Below, piece after piece: positions 54,853-64,000 of a stretch of DNA of 64,000 nucleotides. The stretch's first letter is position 1. The number at the start of each line of letters is the position of its first letter. Location: contig NZ_VORB01000003.1 of assembly GCF_007995015.1 (NCBI RefSeq), positions 1 through 64,000 on the forward strand, read 5' to 3'. The notes beneath the pieces are model-generated. The model made no database searches, had not been told where the DNA came from, and saw nothing but the letters and a program-made list of their open reading frames with translations. Source of the DNA: Luteibaculum oceani. GTDB lineage: Bacteria; Bacteroidota; Bacteroidia; Flavobacteriales_D; Luteibaculaceae. Made by a program: the position numbers and the translations under genes.

Positions 54853-56115
54853 TTAACTAAGGACGGCATTTCCGATTGCACAAGATAAACATTTACTTTG
54901 AGAGCAATAGGTGTTGTAAAGATGATATAAACTTTGGGATTTTCCTGCAGTGTTATTCTCAAATCCAGCAGATTGCATTACCCGTAACACTTTATTGTCC
55001 TCACCAGGCAAGCGATTTAAGATGTCGCTAACCCACTCAAAAGATGCACCACCTGTTCTTCTTTTGTAGTAAAAGACAAAAGGAACAAAAACATTAATTA
55101 ACAAATGCTGAAAAAAGCCATCGGAAATCCACTTCACCTTGTGGTCTGATTCAACTCCAAATCGATAATGATTATTCCAATAAACGGATGCTTTTACGCT
55201 AAGCAATTGTTTTAGTGCCTTAAAATCTGGAGTGTAATTTGGCAATTGAAGGAAGTCGCCAGATTTAGCAATTACCGCTGCAAATTGGGCTATGCGAACA
55301 TCGGGAAAATTGGCAGGCCTCAACCTCATATAATTCCAACTACCCACCGAAATTTCCTCTAAACCATACTTAGATTTCAAGTGAGAATACCTATGCAACA
55401 AACCTTGAGCATAAGTATCATCCTGATTATTAAGCAATCCTGCTACCCCAAAAAGCAACGCTTCTATGTCTGCTAATTTATCTGCGTGTTTAAGTACAAT
55501 TTTTAAGGGTAGGTTTCTGGTTAATAAATCGAATCCCGTTTCATTAATTTTCTGACCAAAGCCTTTTGCCATCAGTCGATAAAACGACTCGTTTAAATTA
55601 GACCTGAGGTTAAGGTAATCGTCTTGAATGGATTTAGTTTTATGCTCTAGCCGCTCCACCAACATTCTATTCAACCAGGCGGAAACGATAAAATCGTCTA
55701 ACTCATCTACTCTGGTTTCGCAGGGGATAAATTGATAGGGTAATTGCAAATTTTGATAGTTCTCCAGGGTAATATCCGATACCAGCGATTTTATCTCAAG
55801 CGTTGGTACGGAAGATAATTCTGGAATTTCAATATCATTTTCCCAGACCACATGTAGAATTAAATTATTGTATTTGGGATCGCCTTTGTGTTGATGTTTT
55901 ATCCAGTCTGAAGCTTTACAGTGAATTTCTACTGAACCATGCCAAGTTCTGCCATCCACCTCAATTTCAGAATGCAAAAAATCGGGACCAGCATTGCTAT
56001 TTAAAATACCTGGTTTCTTCACTGTAATGCGTTCTCCATTTACTCCTGGCAAAGTAGTAGAAGTAAACCTACGATGTTTCCATACGTAAAAGATGAATTC
56101 CTCGGAGATTTTCAT
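54853..56115 (-). CDS. DUF2851 family protein
   Basis: The 420-residue protein matches DUF2851, a Bacteroidota family of unknown function. Landmarks are EEFIFYVWKHRRF, NSNAGPDFLHSEIEVDGRTWHGSVEIH near residues 38-65, NLILHVVWEND, and a C-terminal Cys cluster (CSQSKCLSCAIGN) that could bind a metal. The GPDF..S.I..DG..W.GSVEIH region has an endonuclease-like look but I cannot confirm that. It is the first gene of a four-gene minus-strand operon. Confidence 0.9.
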   Translation of the reverse strand: MKISEEFIFYVWKHRRFTSTTLPGVNGERITVKKPGILNSNAGPDFLHSEIEVDGRTWHGSVEIHCKASDWIKHQHKGDPKYNNLILHVVWENDIEIPELSSVPTLEIKSLVSDITLENYQNLQLPYQFIPCETRVDELDDFIVSAWLNRMLVERLEHKTKSIQDDYLNLRSNLNESFYRLMAKGFGQKINETGFDLLTRNLPLKIVLKHADKLADIEALLFGVAGLLNNQDDTYAQGLLHRYSHLKSKYGLEEISVGSWNYMRLRPANFPDVRIAQFAAVIAKSGDFLQLPNYTPDFKALKQLLSVKASVYWNNHYRFGVESDHKVKWISDGFFQHLLINVFVPFVFYYKRRTGGASFEWVSDILNRLPGEDNKVLRVMQSAGFENNTAGKSQSLYHLYNTYCSQSKCLSCAIGNAVLS

Positions 56116-56203
56116 GGCTGGGGCTTGGGTAAACTAAGATAACACTTTAATCAAATCTTGAAAACCACTGGATGAAGCCCCATTAAAATGAGCCAAACTG
56201 ATA

Positions 56204-56231
56204 TAAAAAAAGCCCTTTACATAAGGGCTTT
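56204..56231 (-). terminator. Terminator overlapping the pyrF stop codon
   Basis: AAAGCCCTT pairs with AAGGGCTTT around a five-base loop that includes part of the pyrF stop codon, followed by seven T. The first arm codes for the last residues of PyrF. Confidence 0.9.
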
Positions 56232-57011
56232 CATTTCGTTTCTCAATTTTTCTGCTGCACTATGAACAGCTTTTTCATCTCCGGCATAAATTATACCTCG
56301 GGACGAATTAACCAGAAGTCCAATGTCTGGATTTTTGCAATGTTGCCAAACATCCTCTAAACTTCCGCCTTGAGCACCAACACCTGGCACCAAAAAGAAT
56401 TGATTTGGCGCTGCTTTTCTGGCCTTTGCTAATGTTTCGCCTCGTGTTGCTCCAGCCACGAACATAATTCGATCTGAATTATCCCATGAAATAGCGTGTT
56501 TAATCACTTTTTCGAATAATAAATCTGAAGAGTTAGCAATGGGTTGAAACTGGAAATCCACAGCCCCAGGATTTGAAGTTATTCCTAGCACTATAGCCCA
56601 TTTATCTTCGTACTTTAAAAAGGGCGTTACCGAGTCTTTTCCCATGTAGGGGCTCAAAGTAACTGAATCAAAATTCAGCCATTCGAAAAAGGTTTTGGCA
56701 TACATTTCTGCAGTATTGCCAATATCTCCTCTTTTAGCGTCGGCAATGGTAAATATGTTCTTGGGAATGATCTCCATTGTTCTTTGAAGACTTTCCCACC
56801 CTTTAGGTCCAAGACTTTCATAAAACGCAAGATTAGGCTTATACGCAACCGCAAAATCGGAAGTCGCCTCGATAACCATTTTATTAAAGGCAAAAATGGG
56901 ATCGGCCTCCTTCTTAAATTGATCTGGGATTTTTTGAATATCTGTGTCCAGTCCTACACAAAGGAACGACTCCTTATCCCTGATATTTTGTATTAATTCA
57001 GTTCTTGTCAT
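56217..57011 (-). CDS. pyrF: Orotidine 5'-phosphate decarboxylase
   Basis: The 264-residue enzyme makes UMP from OMP, the last step of de novo pyrimidine synthesis. The catalytic set is in IADAKRGDIGNTA (D91, K93, D96), with FLCVGLDTD near the N-terminus and LVPGVGAQGG in the phosphate-binding region. The length and motif variant fit the longer type 2 PyrF found in Bacteroidota, actinobacteria and myxobacteria. Its ATG overlaps the prfA stop (TAATG), which indicates coupled translation. Confidence 0.96.
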   Translation of the reverse strand: MTRTELIQNIRDKESFLCVGLDTDIQKIPDQFKKEADPIFAFNKMVIEATSDFAVAYKPNLAFYESLGPKGWESLQRTMEIIPKNIFTIADAKRGDIGNTAEMYAKTFFEWLNFDSVTLSPYMGKDSVTPFLKYEDKWAIVLGITSNPGAVDFQFQPIANSSDLLFEKVIKHAISWDNSDRIMFVAGATRGETLAKARKAAPNQFFLVPGVGAQGGSLEDVWQHCKNPDIGLLVNSSRGIIYAGDEKAVHSAAEKLRNEMKALM

Positions 57012-58102
57012 TAAACCATATTATTATCTAAACCAGCTTTTAGCTTCTCCATGTTATCCGCCAGTTTAAGCGCCTCTAAAATCTCTGTAATATCACCATT
57101 CATGATATTATCTAGGTTATAAAGCGTTAAGCCTATTCTGTGATCGGTACATCTTCCTTGTGGAAAGTTATACGTTCTAATTTTTGCCGATCTATCTCCG
57201 GTAGAAACTTGTGATTTTCTTTCTGCCGCCTGCTCCTGCTCTCTTTTAACAACTTCCGCTTCGTAGAGTTTTGTTCGAAGCATTTTTAAAGCCTTTTCGT
57301 TGTTTTTAATCTGAGAGCGCTCATCTTGGCATTCTACAACCGTATTCGTTGGAATGTGTGTTAAACGAACGGCAGATTCAGTTTTATTTACGTGCTGACC
57401 ACCCGCTCCTGATGCTCTAAAGGTATCCTTCTTTACATCAGCCATATTCAGTTGAAAATCGATTTCTTCGGCTTCGGGTAACACTGCAACCGTTGATGCC
57501 GAAGTATGCACTCTTCCCTGAGACTCTGTTTTCGGAACTCGTTGTACACGATGTACTCCAGATTCGTACTTCATCCAGCTATACACATCGTCGCCAGAAA
57601 TTTGAAAGGAAACCTCTTTGTATCCACCCGAAGTACCCTCGTTGACATACATGATTTCTTGTTTCCAACCTCTTTTTTCAATGAAGTACGAATACATTCG
57701 GAATAAATCTCCGCAGAAAATACTGGCTTCATCTCCTCCGGTACCTGCTCTAATCTCCATGATAACGTTCTTGTTATCATCGGGATCTTTGGGAATAAGC
57801 ATGAACTTAATTTCATCATCAAGCTTTTCCTTTTGCTCCTCAAGATCTTTTAACTCCATTTCGGCCATTTCCTTAAACTCTGGATCGGTTTCGGTGGATA
57901 AAATCTCTTTAGACGAAGCTATATTGTCGATTACGTTTTTGTACTCATCGTACTTTTTAACGGTCTCTTCCAGATCTTTATATTCTTTACTAAGCTTGGC
58001 ATAGCGGCTATTATCGGCAATGATATCGGGATCGACAATCATTTTACCAACCTCTTCCCACTTCTCTTTAATCGCTTGTAACTTGTCGAGTAATTGACTC
58101 AT
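57011..58102 (-). CDS. prfA: Peptide chain release factor 1
   Basis: The 363-residue factor ends translation at UAA and UAG. The GGQ loop lies near residue 234 ([19 protein letters not shown]), the N-terminal coiled domain and the recognition domain ([17 protein letters not shown]) are intact, and the length is normal. No frameshift signal is present, unlike in prfB. It starts 11 bp after purM and overlaps pyrF by one base. Confidence 0.97.
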   Translation of the reverse strand: MSQLLDKLQAIKEKWEEVGKMIVDPDIIADNSRYAKLSKEYKDLEETVKKYDEYKNVIDNIASSKEILSTETDPEFKEMAEMELKDLEEQKEKLDDEIKFMLIPKDPDDNKNVIMEIRAGTGGDEASIFCGDLFRMYSYFIEKRGWKQEIMYVNEGTSGGYKEVSFQISGDDVYSWMKYESGVHRVQRVPKTESQGRVHTSASTVAVLPEAEEIDFQLNMADVKKDTFRASGAGGQHVNKTESAVRLTHIPTNTVVECQDERSQIKNNEKALKMLRTKLYEAEVVKREQEQAAERKSQVSTGDRSAKIRTYNFPQGRCTDHRIGLTLYNLDNIMNGDITEILEALKLADNMEKLKAGLDNNMV

Positions 58103-58113
58103 TATTTCAATTC

Positions 58114-59286
58114 TTAATAATCAAAATTTCCTTTTTCACCTTGGATGCTGAGACTTTTGCCTCCTTTACCAGGTTCTACTCTTCCCACAATTTGTGCATC
58201 CACATTAAAGGATTTAGAAATCTCTATTATGGATTGCGCTGTGGTTTCATCGGTATACACCTCCATGCGGTGCCCCATGTTAAATACCTGATACATTTCG
58301 CGCCAATCGGTATGACTTTCTTCCTGTATCATTTTAAATAAGGTAGGAATAGGAAACAGGTTATCTTTCACGATATGCAGATCATCTACAAAGTGTAAGA
58401 TTTTTGTTTGTCCACCTCCACTGCAGTGCACTATACCATCGATTTTGTCCTTGTGCTGATTAAGTATTTCAACAAAAATCGGAGCATAGGTACGTGTAGG
58501 TGAAAGCACCATTTTTCCTGCATCCAAAGGAACTCCATCTACCTTTTCTGTAAGCGATTTCCCTCCCGAATAAACCAGCTCTTCCGGAACCGCAGGGTCG
58601 AAACTTTCAGGGTATTTTTTAGCTAATTCCTTTGCAAACACATCGTGGCGAGCGGCAGTTAATCCATTACTTCCCATACCGCCGTTGTATTCCTTTTCGT
58701 AAGAAGCCTGCCCCGAAGAACTTAAACCAACAATTACGTTACCCGCTTTAATGTTTTTATTATCTACCACAGCTGATTTTGGCATGCGGCAGATTACGGT
58801 AGAATCCACAATAATGGTTCTTACAAGGTCACCTACGTCGGCGGTTTCTCCTCCAGTAGAATAAATGCTTATCCCCAATTCTCTTAGGTCTGAAAGTAAC
58901 TCTTCTGTACCTTCTATTATGGCTTTAATTACCTCACCTGGAATTAGGTTTTTGTTTCTACCAATCGTAGATGAAACCAAAATATTTTGGGTAGCTCCAA
59001 CGCAAATTAAATCATCGAGATTCATGATAAGCGCATCCTGAGCAATCCCTTTCCAAACGGATAGATCACCGGTTTCCTTCCAGTACATGTATGCCAAACT
59101 AGATTTGGTTCCGGCACCGTCAGCATGCATTACCGTACAGTGTTCCTCGCTCCCTGCTAGGATATCTGGAACTATTTTGCAGAAGGCTTTTGGGAACAAC
59201 CCTTTATCTATGTTTTTTATCGCAGCATGAACATCTTCTTTTGCTGCAGAAACTCCTCTTAATTTGTATTTCTTATCCGCTTCCAT
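58114..59286 (-). CDS. purM: Phosphoribosylformylglycinamidine cyclo-ligase (AIR synthase)
   Basis: The 390-residue protein matches the PurM family form found in Bacteroidota: [36 protein letters not shown], a [19 protein letters not shown] segment, [17 protein letters not shown] and [12 protein letters not shown]. It converts FGAM to AIR with ATP in purine synthesis. I start at ATG 59286 where conserved sequence begins; an ATG eight codons upstream would add MRDCLFSF. It leads the purM-prfA-pyrF operon. Confidence 0.94.
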   Translation of the reverse strand: MEADKKYKLRGVSAAKEDVHAAIKNIDKGLFPKAFCKIVPDILAGSEEHCTVMHADGAGTKSSLAYMYWKETGDLSVWKGIAQDALIMNLDDLICVGATQNILVSSTIGRNKNLIPGEVIKAIIEGTEELLSDLRELGISIYSTGGETADVGDLVRTIIVDSTVICRMPKSAVVDNKNIKAGNVIVGLSSSGQASYEKEYNGGMGSNGLTAARHDVFAKELAKKYPESFDPAVPEELVYSGGKSLTEKVDGVPLDAGKMVLSPTRTYAPIFVEILNQHKDKIDGIVHCSGGGQTKILHFVDDLHIVKDNLFPIPTLFKMIQEESHTDWREMYQVFNMGHRMEVYTDETTAQSIIEISKSFNVDAQIVGRVEPGKGGKSLSIQGEKGNFDY

Positions 59287-59347
59287 AAATGAAAAAAGGC
59301 AATCCCGCATTAAATGCAGAACTGCCGTAATATTTTAGTTAAACAAG

Positions 59348-61330
59348 CTACTTATTCCCCGACTCAATTTTGTCTTTTGGAACGTAGTCGAAATTTAAAA
59401 CCACAAACTCTGTTCTTCTATTCTGTTGGTGCGCCAATTCCTTGGCCTCGTCAGTAGGATAGTATTTAATTTCTTCATCGGTAATTCTTGGATCTGTTTC
59501 CCCAAATCCTTTGGCAACCATTCTATCGCGGGCAATGCCCTTAGATACCAAATAATCGATACAAGATTGTGCTCTTCTTTGCGACAGCTCCATGTTGTAC
59601 TTATCATCTCCGCGGCTATCGGTATGTGCTCTTAGCTCAATAACGGCAGTTGGGTTGTCTACAAGAATCTTGTATAAAAAGTCTAGTGAATCTTTCGATT
59701 GTGGTAACAAAGTCGCTTTATCCAACTCGTACAACACTTCTGGAAGCTCAATCGCCTTGTTAGGGGGTGAGAATTGAAGTAAAAAGTCTAAAACAAAGGT
59801 CATGGACTCCTGAGCCCCAACTGTAGATATTCTATCCTTGGCTATCAGGTAATCTTGCTTGCGCACTGATATAGAGTAGTTTACATCTTCGTTGATATAA
59901 CGTTGAAGTCCATTTTCTCCAAACGCATAGCTCCCCATTGCGTCAGTGATAGCCGAAAAAGCCGATCCGTCAGATCCGGTAACTTCAACCGTTACACCCT
60001 CTATTGGCTGACCAGATTCTCTATCCATAACCGTTCCTTGAAGTGCAAAGACCATTGGTGGATAGTAGAACGAATAAATATCGTCTTTACCTCTTCCTCC
60101 CTCGCGGTTTGAAGAGAAAAATCCTTCTTTTTTGGTTTTGTTGAATACGATACCGTAATCATCGAAGCTAGAGTTCATTGGAGCTTTTAAGTTTTCTGGA
60201 TCGCCCCATCTAAATTCTCCGATAGACTGCGAAACAAAAATGTCTAGTCCGCCCATTCCAACATGACCATCCGATGAGAAGTATAAAGACCCGTCATCGT
60301 GAAGGAAAGGAAACAACTCTTCTCCTGGCGTATTGATTTTAGGACCTAGATTTTTAGGCTCAGACCATTCCTTAGCTTTTTTATCGTAAACGATCATCCA
60401 AAGATCGTTTCCACCTTGACCACCTTCTAAATCAGAGGAGAATACCAACACTTCCTCTTTCTTATCAACAGTAGGCTGTCCTACGGTAAATTTCTCCTGA
60501 CCTTCTTTTTTAAGCTCTACTTTGGTGATGTTACTCACCTTCCCACCCACATAGGTTGCTTTCATAACATTACAACCCACCTTTTCTTTTTTCTCAATTG
60601 GGCAGCGAGTAAAATAAATGGTATTTCTTTTGGCGTTTAACTCCGCAGATCCTTCATTAACCTCGGTATTAATGGTTGGATCTAGTAAAGCGGGTTCGGA
60701 CCACCTTCCTTTTCTATCCTTTTCTGTAAACCACAGATCTTGAAAATTCTCTCCCGTCCTTACATCAATATCCTTACCTGTAGAACCTTCTCTGGAGGAA
60801 GTAAAAACTAGCGTAGTATTTCTCTTATCCAGGAAACTGGGATCCATATCCATACTCGATGAGTTAATAACCTCCTCATTGGTTACCACCCAACGGGTTG
60901 GTTTGTCGCCCCATTCCATTGCTGCTTTGGCAGATTTTATTCCATTTGCTCCAAGCACGCTATTGGGTTCTGCACTTTGAAAATTCTCAAATTGCTCTAT
61001 TGCTTCTTTGTATTTCTGTTCCTTCAGCAGCATAGTCCCCAAGTGGTAATAATGCATGGGGTCGTTGTGTTTAGCCTTGATAGACTTTTGGTACCAATCT
61101 TTAGCATTCTCGGTATCGTTTACCAAACGGTAACACTCTGCAATTTGAAATACAATTCTCGCCTTTTGCACGGGAGATGGTTCCTTTAAAAAAGCCTCTC
61201 TATATGCTTGAACAGCTTCTTGATATGCTTCTTGCTCAAAAAGTTCGTTAGCCTTTACTGTAGCTTTACTTTGACCTAAAAGCGAAAAACCAAGAAATAA
61301 CAAGGGGATAAGCCCCAATAAATTTTTCAT
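59348..61330 (-). CDS. OmpA-family protein with TPR, PD40 propeller and CRD domains (PorE-like layout)
   Basis: The 660-residue protein has a signal peptide (LLGLIPLLFLGFSLLGQ, no lipobox Cys), TPR repeats (about 20-130), a PD40/WD40-like beta-propeller (about 150-430, with DPSFLDKRNTTLVFTSSREG and FPFLHDDGSLYFSSDGH blades), a carboxypeptidase regulatory-like domain (LQGTVMDRESGQPIEGVTVE) and a C-terminal OmpA peptidoglycan-binding domain (ELRAHTDSRGDDKYNMELSQ). This is the domain order of PorE of the T9SS, but many paralogues share it and PorE is a lipoprotein, so the T9SS assignment is only possible. It is likely a periplasmic or outer-membrane protein anchored to the cell wall. Confidence 0.9.
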   Translation of the reverse strand: MKNLLGLIPLLFLGFSLLGQSKATVKANELFEQEAYQEAVQAYREAFLKEPSPVQKARIVFQIAECYRLVNDTENAKDWYQKSIKAKHNDPMHYYHLGTMLLKEQKYKEAIEQFENFQSAEPNSVLGANGIKSAKAAMEWGDKPTRWVVTNEEVINSSSMDMDPSFLDKRNTTLVFTSSREGSTGKDIDVRTGENFQDLWFTEKDRKGRWSEPALLDPTINTEVNEGSAELNAKRNTIYFTRCPIEKKEKVGCNVMKATYVGGKVSNITKVELKKEGQEKFTVGQPTVDKKEEVLVFSSDLEGGQGGNDLWMIVYDKKAKEWSEPKNLGPKINTPGEELFPFLHDDGSLYFSSDGHVGMGGLDIFVSQSIGEFRWGDPENLKAPMNSSFDDYGIVFNKTKKEGFFSSNREGGRGKDDIYSFYYPPMVFALQGTVMDRESGQPIEGVTVEVTGSDGSAFSAITDAMGSYAFGENGLQRYINEDVNYSISVRKQDYLIAKDRISTVGAQESMTFVLDFLLQFSPPNKAIELPEVLYELDKATLLPQSKDSLDFLYKILVDNPTAVIELRAHTDSRGDDKYNMELSQRRAQSCIDYLVSKGIARDRMVAKGFGETDPRITDEEIKYYPTDEAKELAHQQNRRTEFVVLNFDYVPKDKIESGNK

Positions 61331-61615
61331 AGTTCCGAACGGAATTAATTGTAGCTGCGAATTTAAAATTCTATAGGCATAAACAGAAAAGACTTGAAAT
61401 TATTGGGGGGTGATTTTCGTTTAGTGGAAGATTTTGATCAAAATGCAAGCGGGTTAGACAAACCTTTTTTATAGATCTCGGCGCTCAATCATGAATCCCT
61501 AAAGCTGAAAAAACTCAAAAAAGTTTGTTTTAGCAATGCAACTTCTTAAAGAAAAAAGTAAAAAAAGTAGCGGTAAGGTAAGGTAAGTTTACCAGAATAC
61601 TGCAATCATAATCCC
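61331..61615. other. Divergent intergenic region with a short pentanucleotide repeat
   Basis: This region separates the OmpA-family gene (minus) and the barrel gene (plus). It is A-rich near the plus gene and holds three copies of GGTAA at 61572-61586, 30 bp before the start codon. I found no clear TAnnTTTG promoter and no ORF. Confidence 0.5.
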
Positions 61616-62326
61616 ATGCGTCATTTACTTACCCTTACCACCTTTTTACTTATAACAGCAACGGCTCAGGCACAAATGGGCAAAAAACTGAATTATAATT
61701 TTTCCGTTTTTACCGGTGTTACTGGACTTGAAAATTCTGATGTACCCAGTGAAATATTTTCATGTTATCAAACCGAATCAAAAGGCTCAATAGGTGGACA
61801 GTTTAATGTTGCCTTTCCTATAACGAAGAACATTGAAATACAAAGCGGTATAGGCTACCACTCCTTTGGTTACAAACATGAATACGAACTTCACCCCAAC
61901 TTTATTGATCCTCGTAAGGGATTTATTTTTCCACAAGGCGAACAAGGAGAAGAATTTTATGAAAAACGAAGTTTTCATTTTATTCAAATCCCGCTTGTTT
62001 TTAATTACAATTTCCACCTAAAGAATGACAACCAAATCACCACTGGTCTTGGAGTAGCTGCAAACCGACTATTATACACCTATGACAAAGGTGCAAGCAA
62101 CAATTATAAATGGGAACGAAGAAAAGACAAGGAGCGATATAATTCGGGCCTTGGTTTAAGTGTAAAAGCTCATATTCTGTTTACCTCCACAATTTTCAAG
62201 ACCTGGAAAGTATCTTTTGGACCTGAATTCGAACAGTTTGTTAATCAACCGATCAGAACGGAACGAGATAATGATGATGAAGTACTATTCAATCGCGCCG
62301 GATTAAAAATAGTTATGCATTTGTGA
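61616..62326 (+). CDS. PorT-like outer-membrane beta-barrel protein
   Basis: The 236-residue protein has a signal peptide (MRHLLTLTTFLLITATAQA) and alternating hydrophobic strands typical of the PorT/OMP_b-brl_2 family of small barrels: NYNFSVFTGVTGL, KNIEIQSGIGYHSFGYK, FIQIPLVFNYNFHL, TGLGVAANRLLY and a terminal LKIVMHL strand. Such proteins are common in Bacteroidota outer membranes and mostly of unknown function. It is a single gene converging on glnN, with a shared bidirectional terminator. Confidence 0.88.
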   Translation: MRHLLTLTTFLLITATAQAQMGKKLNYNFSVFTGVTGLENSDVPSEIFSCYQTESKGSIGGQFNVAFPITKNIEIQSGIGYHSFGYKHEYELHPNFIDPRKGFIFPQGEQGEEFYEKRSFHFIQIPLVFNYNFHLKNDNQITTGLGVAANRLLYTYDKGASNNYKWERRKDKERYNSGLGLSVKAHILFTSTIFKTWKVSFGPEFEQFVNQPIRTERDNDDEVLFNRAGLKIVMHL

Positions 62327-62345
62327 TATTAAAACCTTTAAAAGC

Positions 62346-62377
62346 AAAAAAACCCGGTCCAAATGGATCGGGTTTTT
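62346..62377. terminator. Bidirectional terminator between the barrel gene and glnN
   Basis: AACCCGGTCC pairs with GGATCGGGTT (one wobble) around an AAAT loop. A runs lie upstream and T runs downstream, so it works for both converging genes. Confidence 0.88.
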
Positions 62378-62400
62378 CATTGTCAGTTATTTTAAGCAGC

Positions 62401-64000
62401 TTATCTAGCAAATAATAACTCTCTAGTTTTTGGAAGTGGCCAGTACTCGTCGTCAACAAGGATTTCAAGTTTATCAACATGATAACGAATCTCATCGAAA
62501 TGTGGCTTAACATTATCACAGTACGCTATAGCCATATCCCTTGCGCTCTCTAGCTTATTTGCCTTTTTGCGCTCTTCAATCATTTCATCTACCCCCTTCT
62601 TAACCGCATTTACATGCATGGTAATTTCGCGAATAAGGGTTAACTGAGTTGAAGCCATTTTTTTACCATCTCCAGAACCGTAGATGTCCATCAACCCTTT
62701 CACATTTTTAATCAGCTCATTCTGATATTCAAAAACTTTAGGCATGATGTGGTTCTGAGCAAGATCTCCAATGATTCTTGACTCAATCTGGATTTTGCGG
62801 GTGTAGTTTTCAAGGTTAATTTCATGACGAGCATGTAGTTCTACCTTAGAGAAAACCTCAAGATCTTCGAACAGTTTAATGGTCTCATTTTTAACCATTA
62901 CGTCTAAAGCTCTTGGAGTATCTTTAATATTGGATAATCCTCTTTTTTCTGCTTCCTTCACCCACTCATCTGAATATCCATTTCCTTCGAAACGAATGTT
63001 TTTAGAAGCTTTGATTAACTCTTTAATCTCCTGAAGAATAGCGACATCCTTTTTAGTTCCATCTGCAATTCTTGCGTCTACTTTTGCTTTAAAATCGTTT
63101 AATTGATTTGCCACAATTGTATTAAGTGCAATCATAGCCTCGGCACAATTGGCTGTAGATCCAACGGCTCTAAATTCGAATTTGTTACCGGTGAATGCGA
63201 ACGGAGATGTTCTGTTTCTGTCGGTATTATCAAGAAGTAGTTCTGGAATCTTACCGATGTTAAGTTTCAACTCAGTTTTATCTTCTGGGCTTGGATGAGC
63301 TAACGAATCATTGTGCTCAATATCGTCTAACAATTTACTAAGCTGAGAACCGATAAAGGTTGAGATTATTGCAGGAGGTGCTTCGTTTGCTCCTAAACGG
63401 TGATCGTTAGAAGCTGAAGCAATACTTGCTCTAAGGATATCTGCATTATCGTGAATCGCTTTAATAACGTTTACGAAGTAGGTTAAAAACACCATGTTGG
63501 TTTTTGGTGTTTTCCCTGGAGCCAAAAGGTTTACACCGGTATCGGTACTAAGTGACCAGTTATTGTGTTTTCCAGAACCGTTTAATCCAGCGAAAGGCTT
63601 TTCGTGAAGTAAAACGTGGAAATAATGCTTAGTAGCGGTTTTCTTAAGCACGTCCATCAACAATAAGTTGTGGTCGTTTGCTAAGTTGGCCTCTTCGAAC
63701 ATTGGAGCACACTCAAACTGTCCAGGAGCAACCTCGTTATGTCTGGTTCTTACAGGAATTCCTAGTTGTAATGCCTGAGTTTCGAAATCCAACATAAAGG
63801 CTTTTACCCTTTGCGGGATAGAACCGAAGTAGTGATCATCAAGCTGCTGACCTTTTGCTGGGATGTGCCCGAAAAGAGCTCTACCAGCCAACATAAGGTC
63901 GGGACGAGCATTGTAAAGTGCAGAGTCCACTAAAAAGTACTCCTGCTCCCATCCAAGAGAAGCGGATACCTTCTTTACATTTTTATCGAAATATTGAGCG
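62401..64000 (-). CDS. glnN: Type III glutamine synthetase, N-terminus beyond right edge
   Basis: The frame is open from 62401 to the right edge, giving 533 complete codons of an enzyme that is usually about 730 residues. The [10 protein letters not shown] motif lies near 63940, followed by [51 protein letters not shown] and [18 protein letters not shown], which identify GS-III. The enzyme makes glutamine from glutamate, ammonia and ATP as a dodecamer. The visible C-terminal helical region is typical. Its start and regulation are outside the window. Confidence 0.95.
   Translation of the reverse strand, partial: AQYFDKNVKKVSASLGWEQEYFLVDSALYNARPDLMLAGRALFGHIPAKGQQLDDHYFGSIPQRVKAFMLDFETQALQLGIPVRTRHNEVAPGQFECAPMFEEANLANDHNLLLMDVLKKTATKHYFHVLLHEKPFAGLNGSGKHNNWSLSTDTGVNLLAPGKTPKTNMVFLTYFVNVIKAIHDNADILRASIASASNDHRLGANEAPPAIISTFIGSQLSKLLDDIEHNDSLAHPSPEDKTELKLNIGKIPELLLDNTDRNRTSPFAFTGNKFEFRAVGSTANCAEAMIALNTIVANQLNDFKAKVDARIADGTKKDVAILQEIKELIKASKNIRFEGNGYSDEWVKEAEKRGLSNIKDTPRALDVMVKNETIKLFEDLEVFSKVELHARHEINLENYTRKIQIESRIIGDLAQNHIMPKVFEYQNELIKNVKGLMDIYGSGDGKKMASTQLTLIREITMHVNAVKKGVDEMIEERKKANKLESARDMAIAYCDNVKPHFDEIRYHVDKLEILVDDEYWPLPKTRELLFAR

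Overview
The window is chromosomal DNA from a member of the Bacteroidota, most likely a marine or free-living Flavobacteriales-type gliding bacterium. The evidence is a giant surface protein with SprB, PKD, LamG and HYR-like repeats, a CHRD protein with a type IX secretion (T9SS) type A sorting tail, a PorE-like OmpA protein, DUF1573 and DUF2851 proteins, promoters of the Bacteroidota form (TTTG-N18/19-TAnnTTTG), and AT-rich leaders that almost always lack a Shine-Dalgarno sequence.

Layout. (1) 1-12341, minus: an open-ended giant adhesin of at least 3,781 codons, its C-terminus beyond the left edge. It has a signal peptide, five ~440-residue 'YWVGGSG' modules, SprB repeats, a LamG inside a PKD domain, a jelly-roll domain inside a SprB repeat, then 80-residue HYR-like repeats that are exactly 240 bp each. 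A secreted protein gene lies 28 bp upstream. (2) 12690-15755: a CIA30-family protein, a small membrane protein, a four-CHRD T9SS cargo protein and a doubtful small ORF. (3) 15923-21883, minus: a tight valS-ppk1-tfoX-like-ppx operon. (4) 22062-24702, plus: receiver-only response regulator, two adjacent DUF1573 proteins, an aminotransferase. (5) 24942-32715: a lipoprotein, a NamZ-like muramidase on minus, and a plus-strand operon of FtsX-type permease, cystathionine beta-synthase, BtuF-like protein and a patatin/outer-membrane barrel fusion.

(6) 32790-47774, minus: the transcription/translation supercluster rpsU-xerC-hpf-tRNA(Thr,Tyr,Gly,Thr)-tuf-tRNA(Trp)-secE-nusG-rplKAJL-rpoBC-DUF3467. Its control sites can be read: a near-ideal promoter before the tRNAs, partly overlapped by the upstream terminator; a strong Shine-Dalgarno sequence in front of rpsU; an attenuator-like hairpin between rplL and rpoB; and long hairpins between tuf and the Trp tRNA and between rpoB and rpoC. 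(7) 47844-59286, minus: HHH protein-apt-acyl-CoA dehydrogenase; an AGCS symporter with extra extracytoplasmic domains; DUF2851-PspC-K+ channel-RmlD; purM-prfA-pyrF. (8) 59348-64000: a TPR/PD40/CRD/OmpA protein, a PorT-like barrel, and the C-terminal part of type III glutamine synthetase running off the right edge.

Most of the window is core housekeeping DNA. No insertion sequence, CRISPR array, rRNA or defence island was seen. The most unusual material is the nested, mosaic architecture of the giant adhesin and the RNA-level control elements around rpsU and the tuf-rpo cluster.
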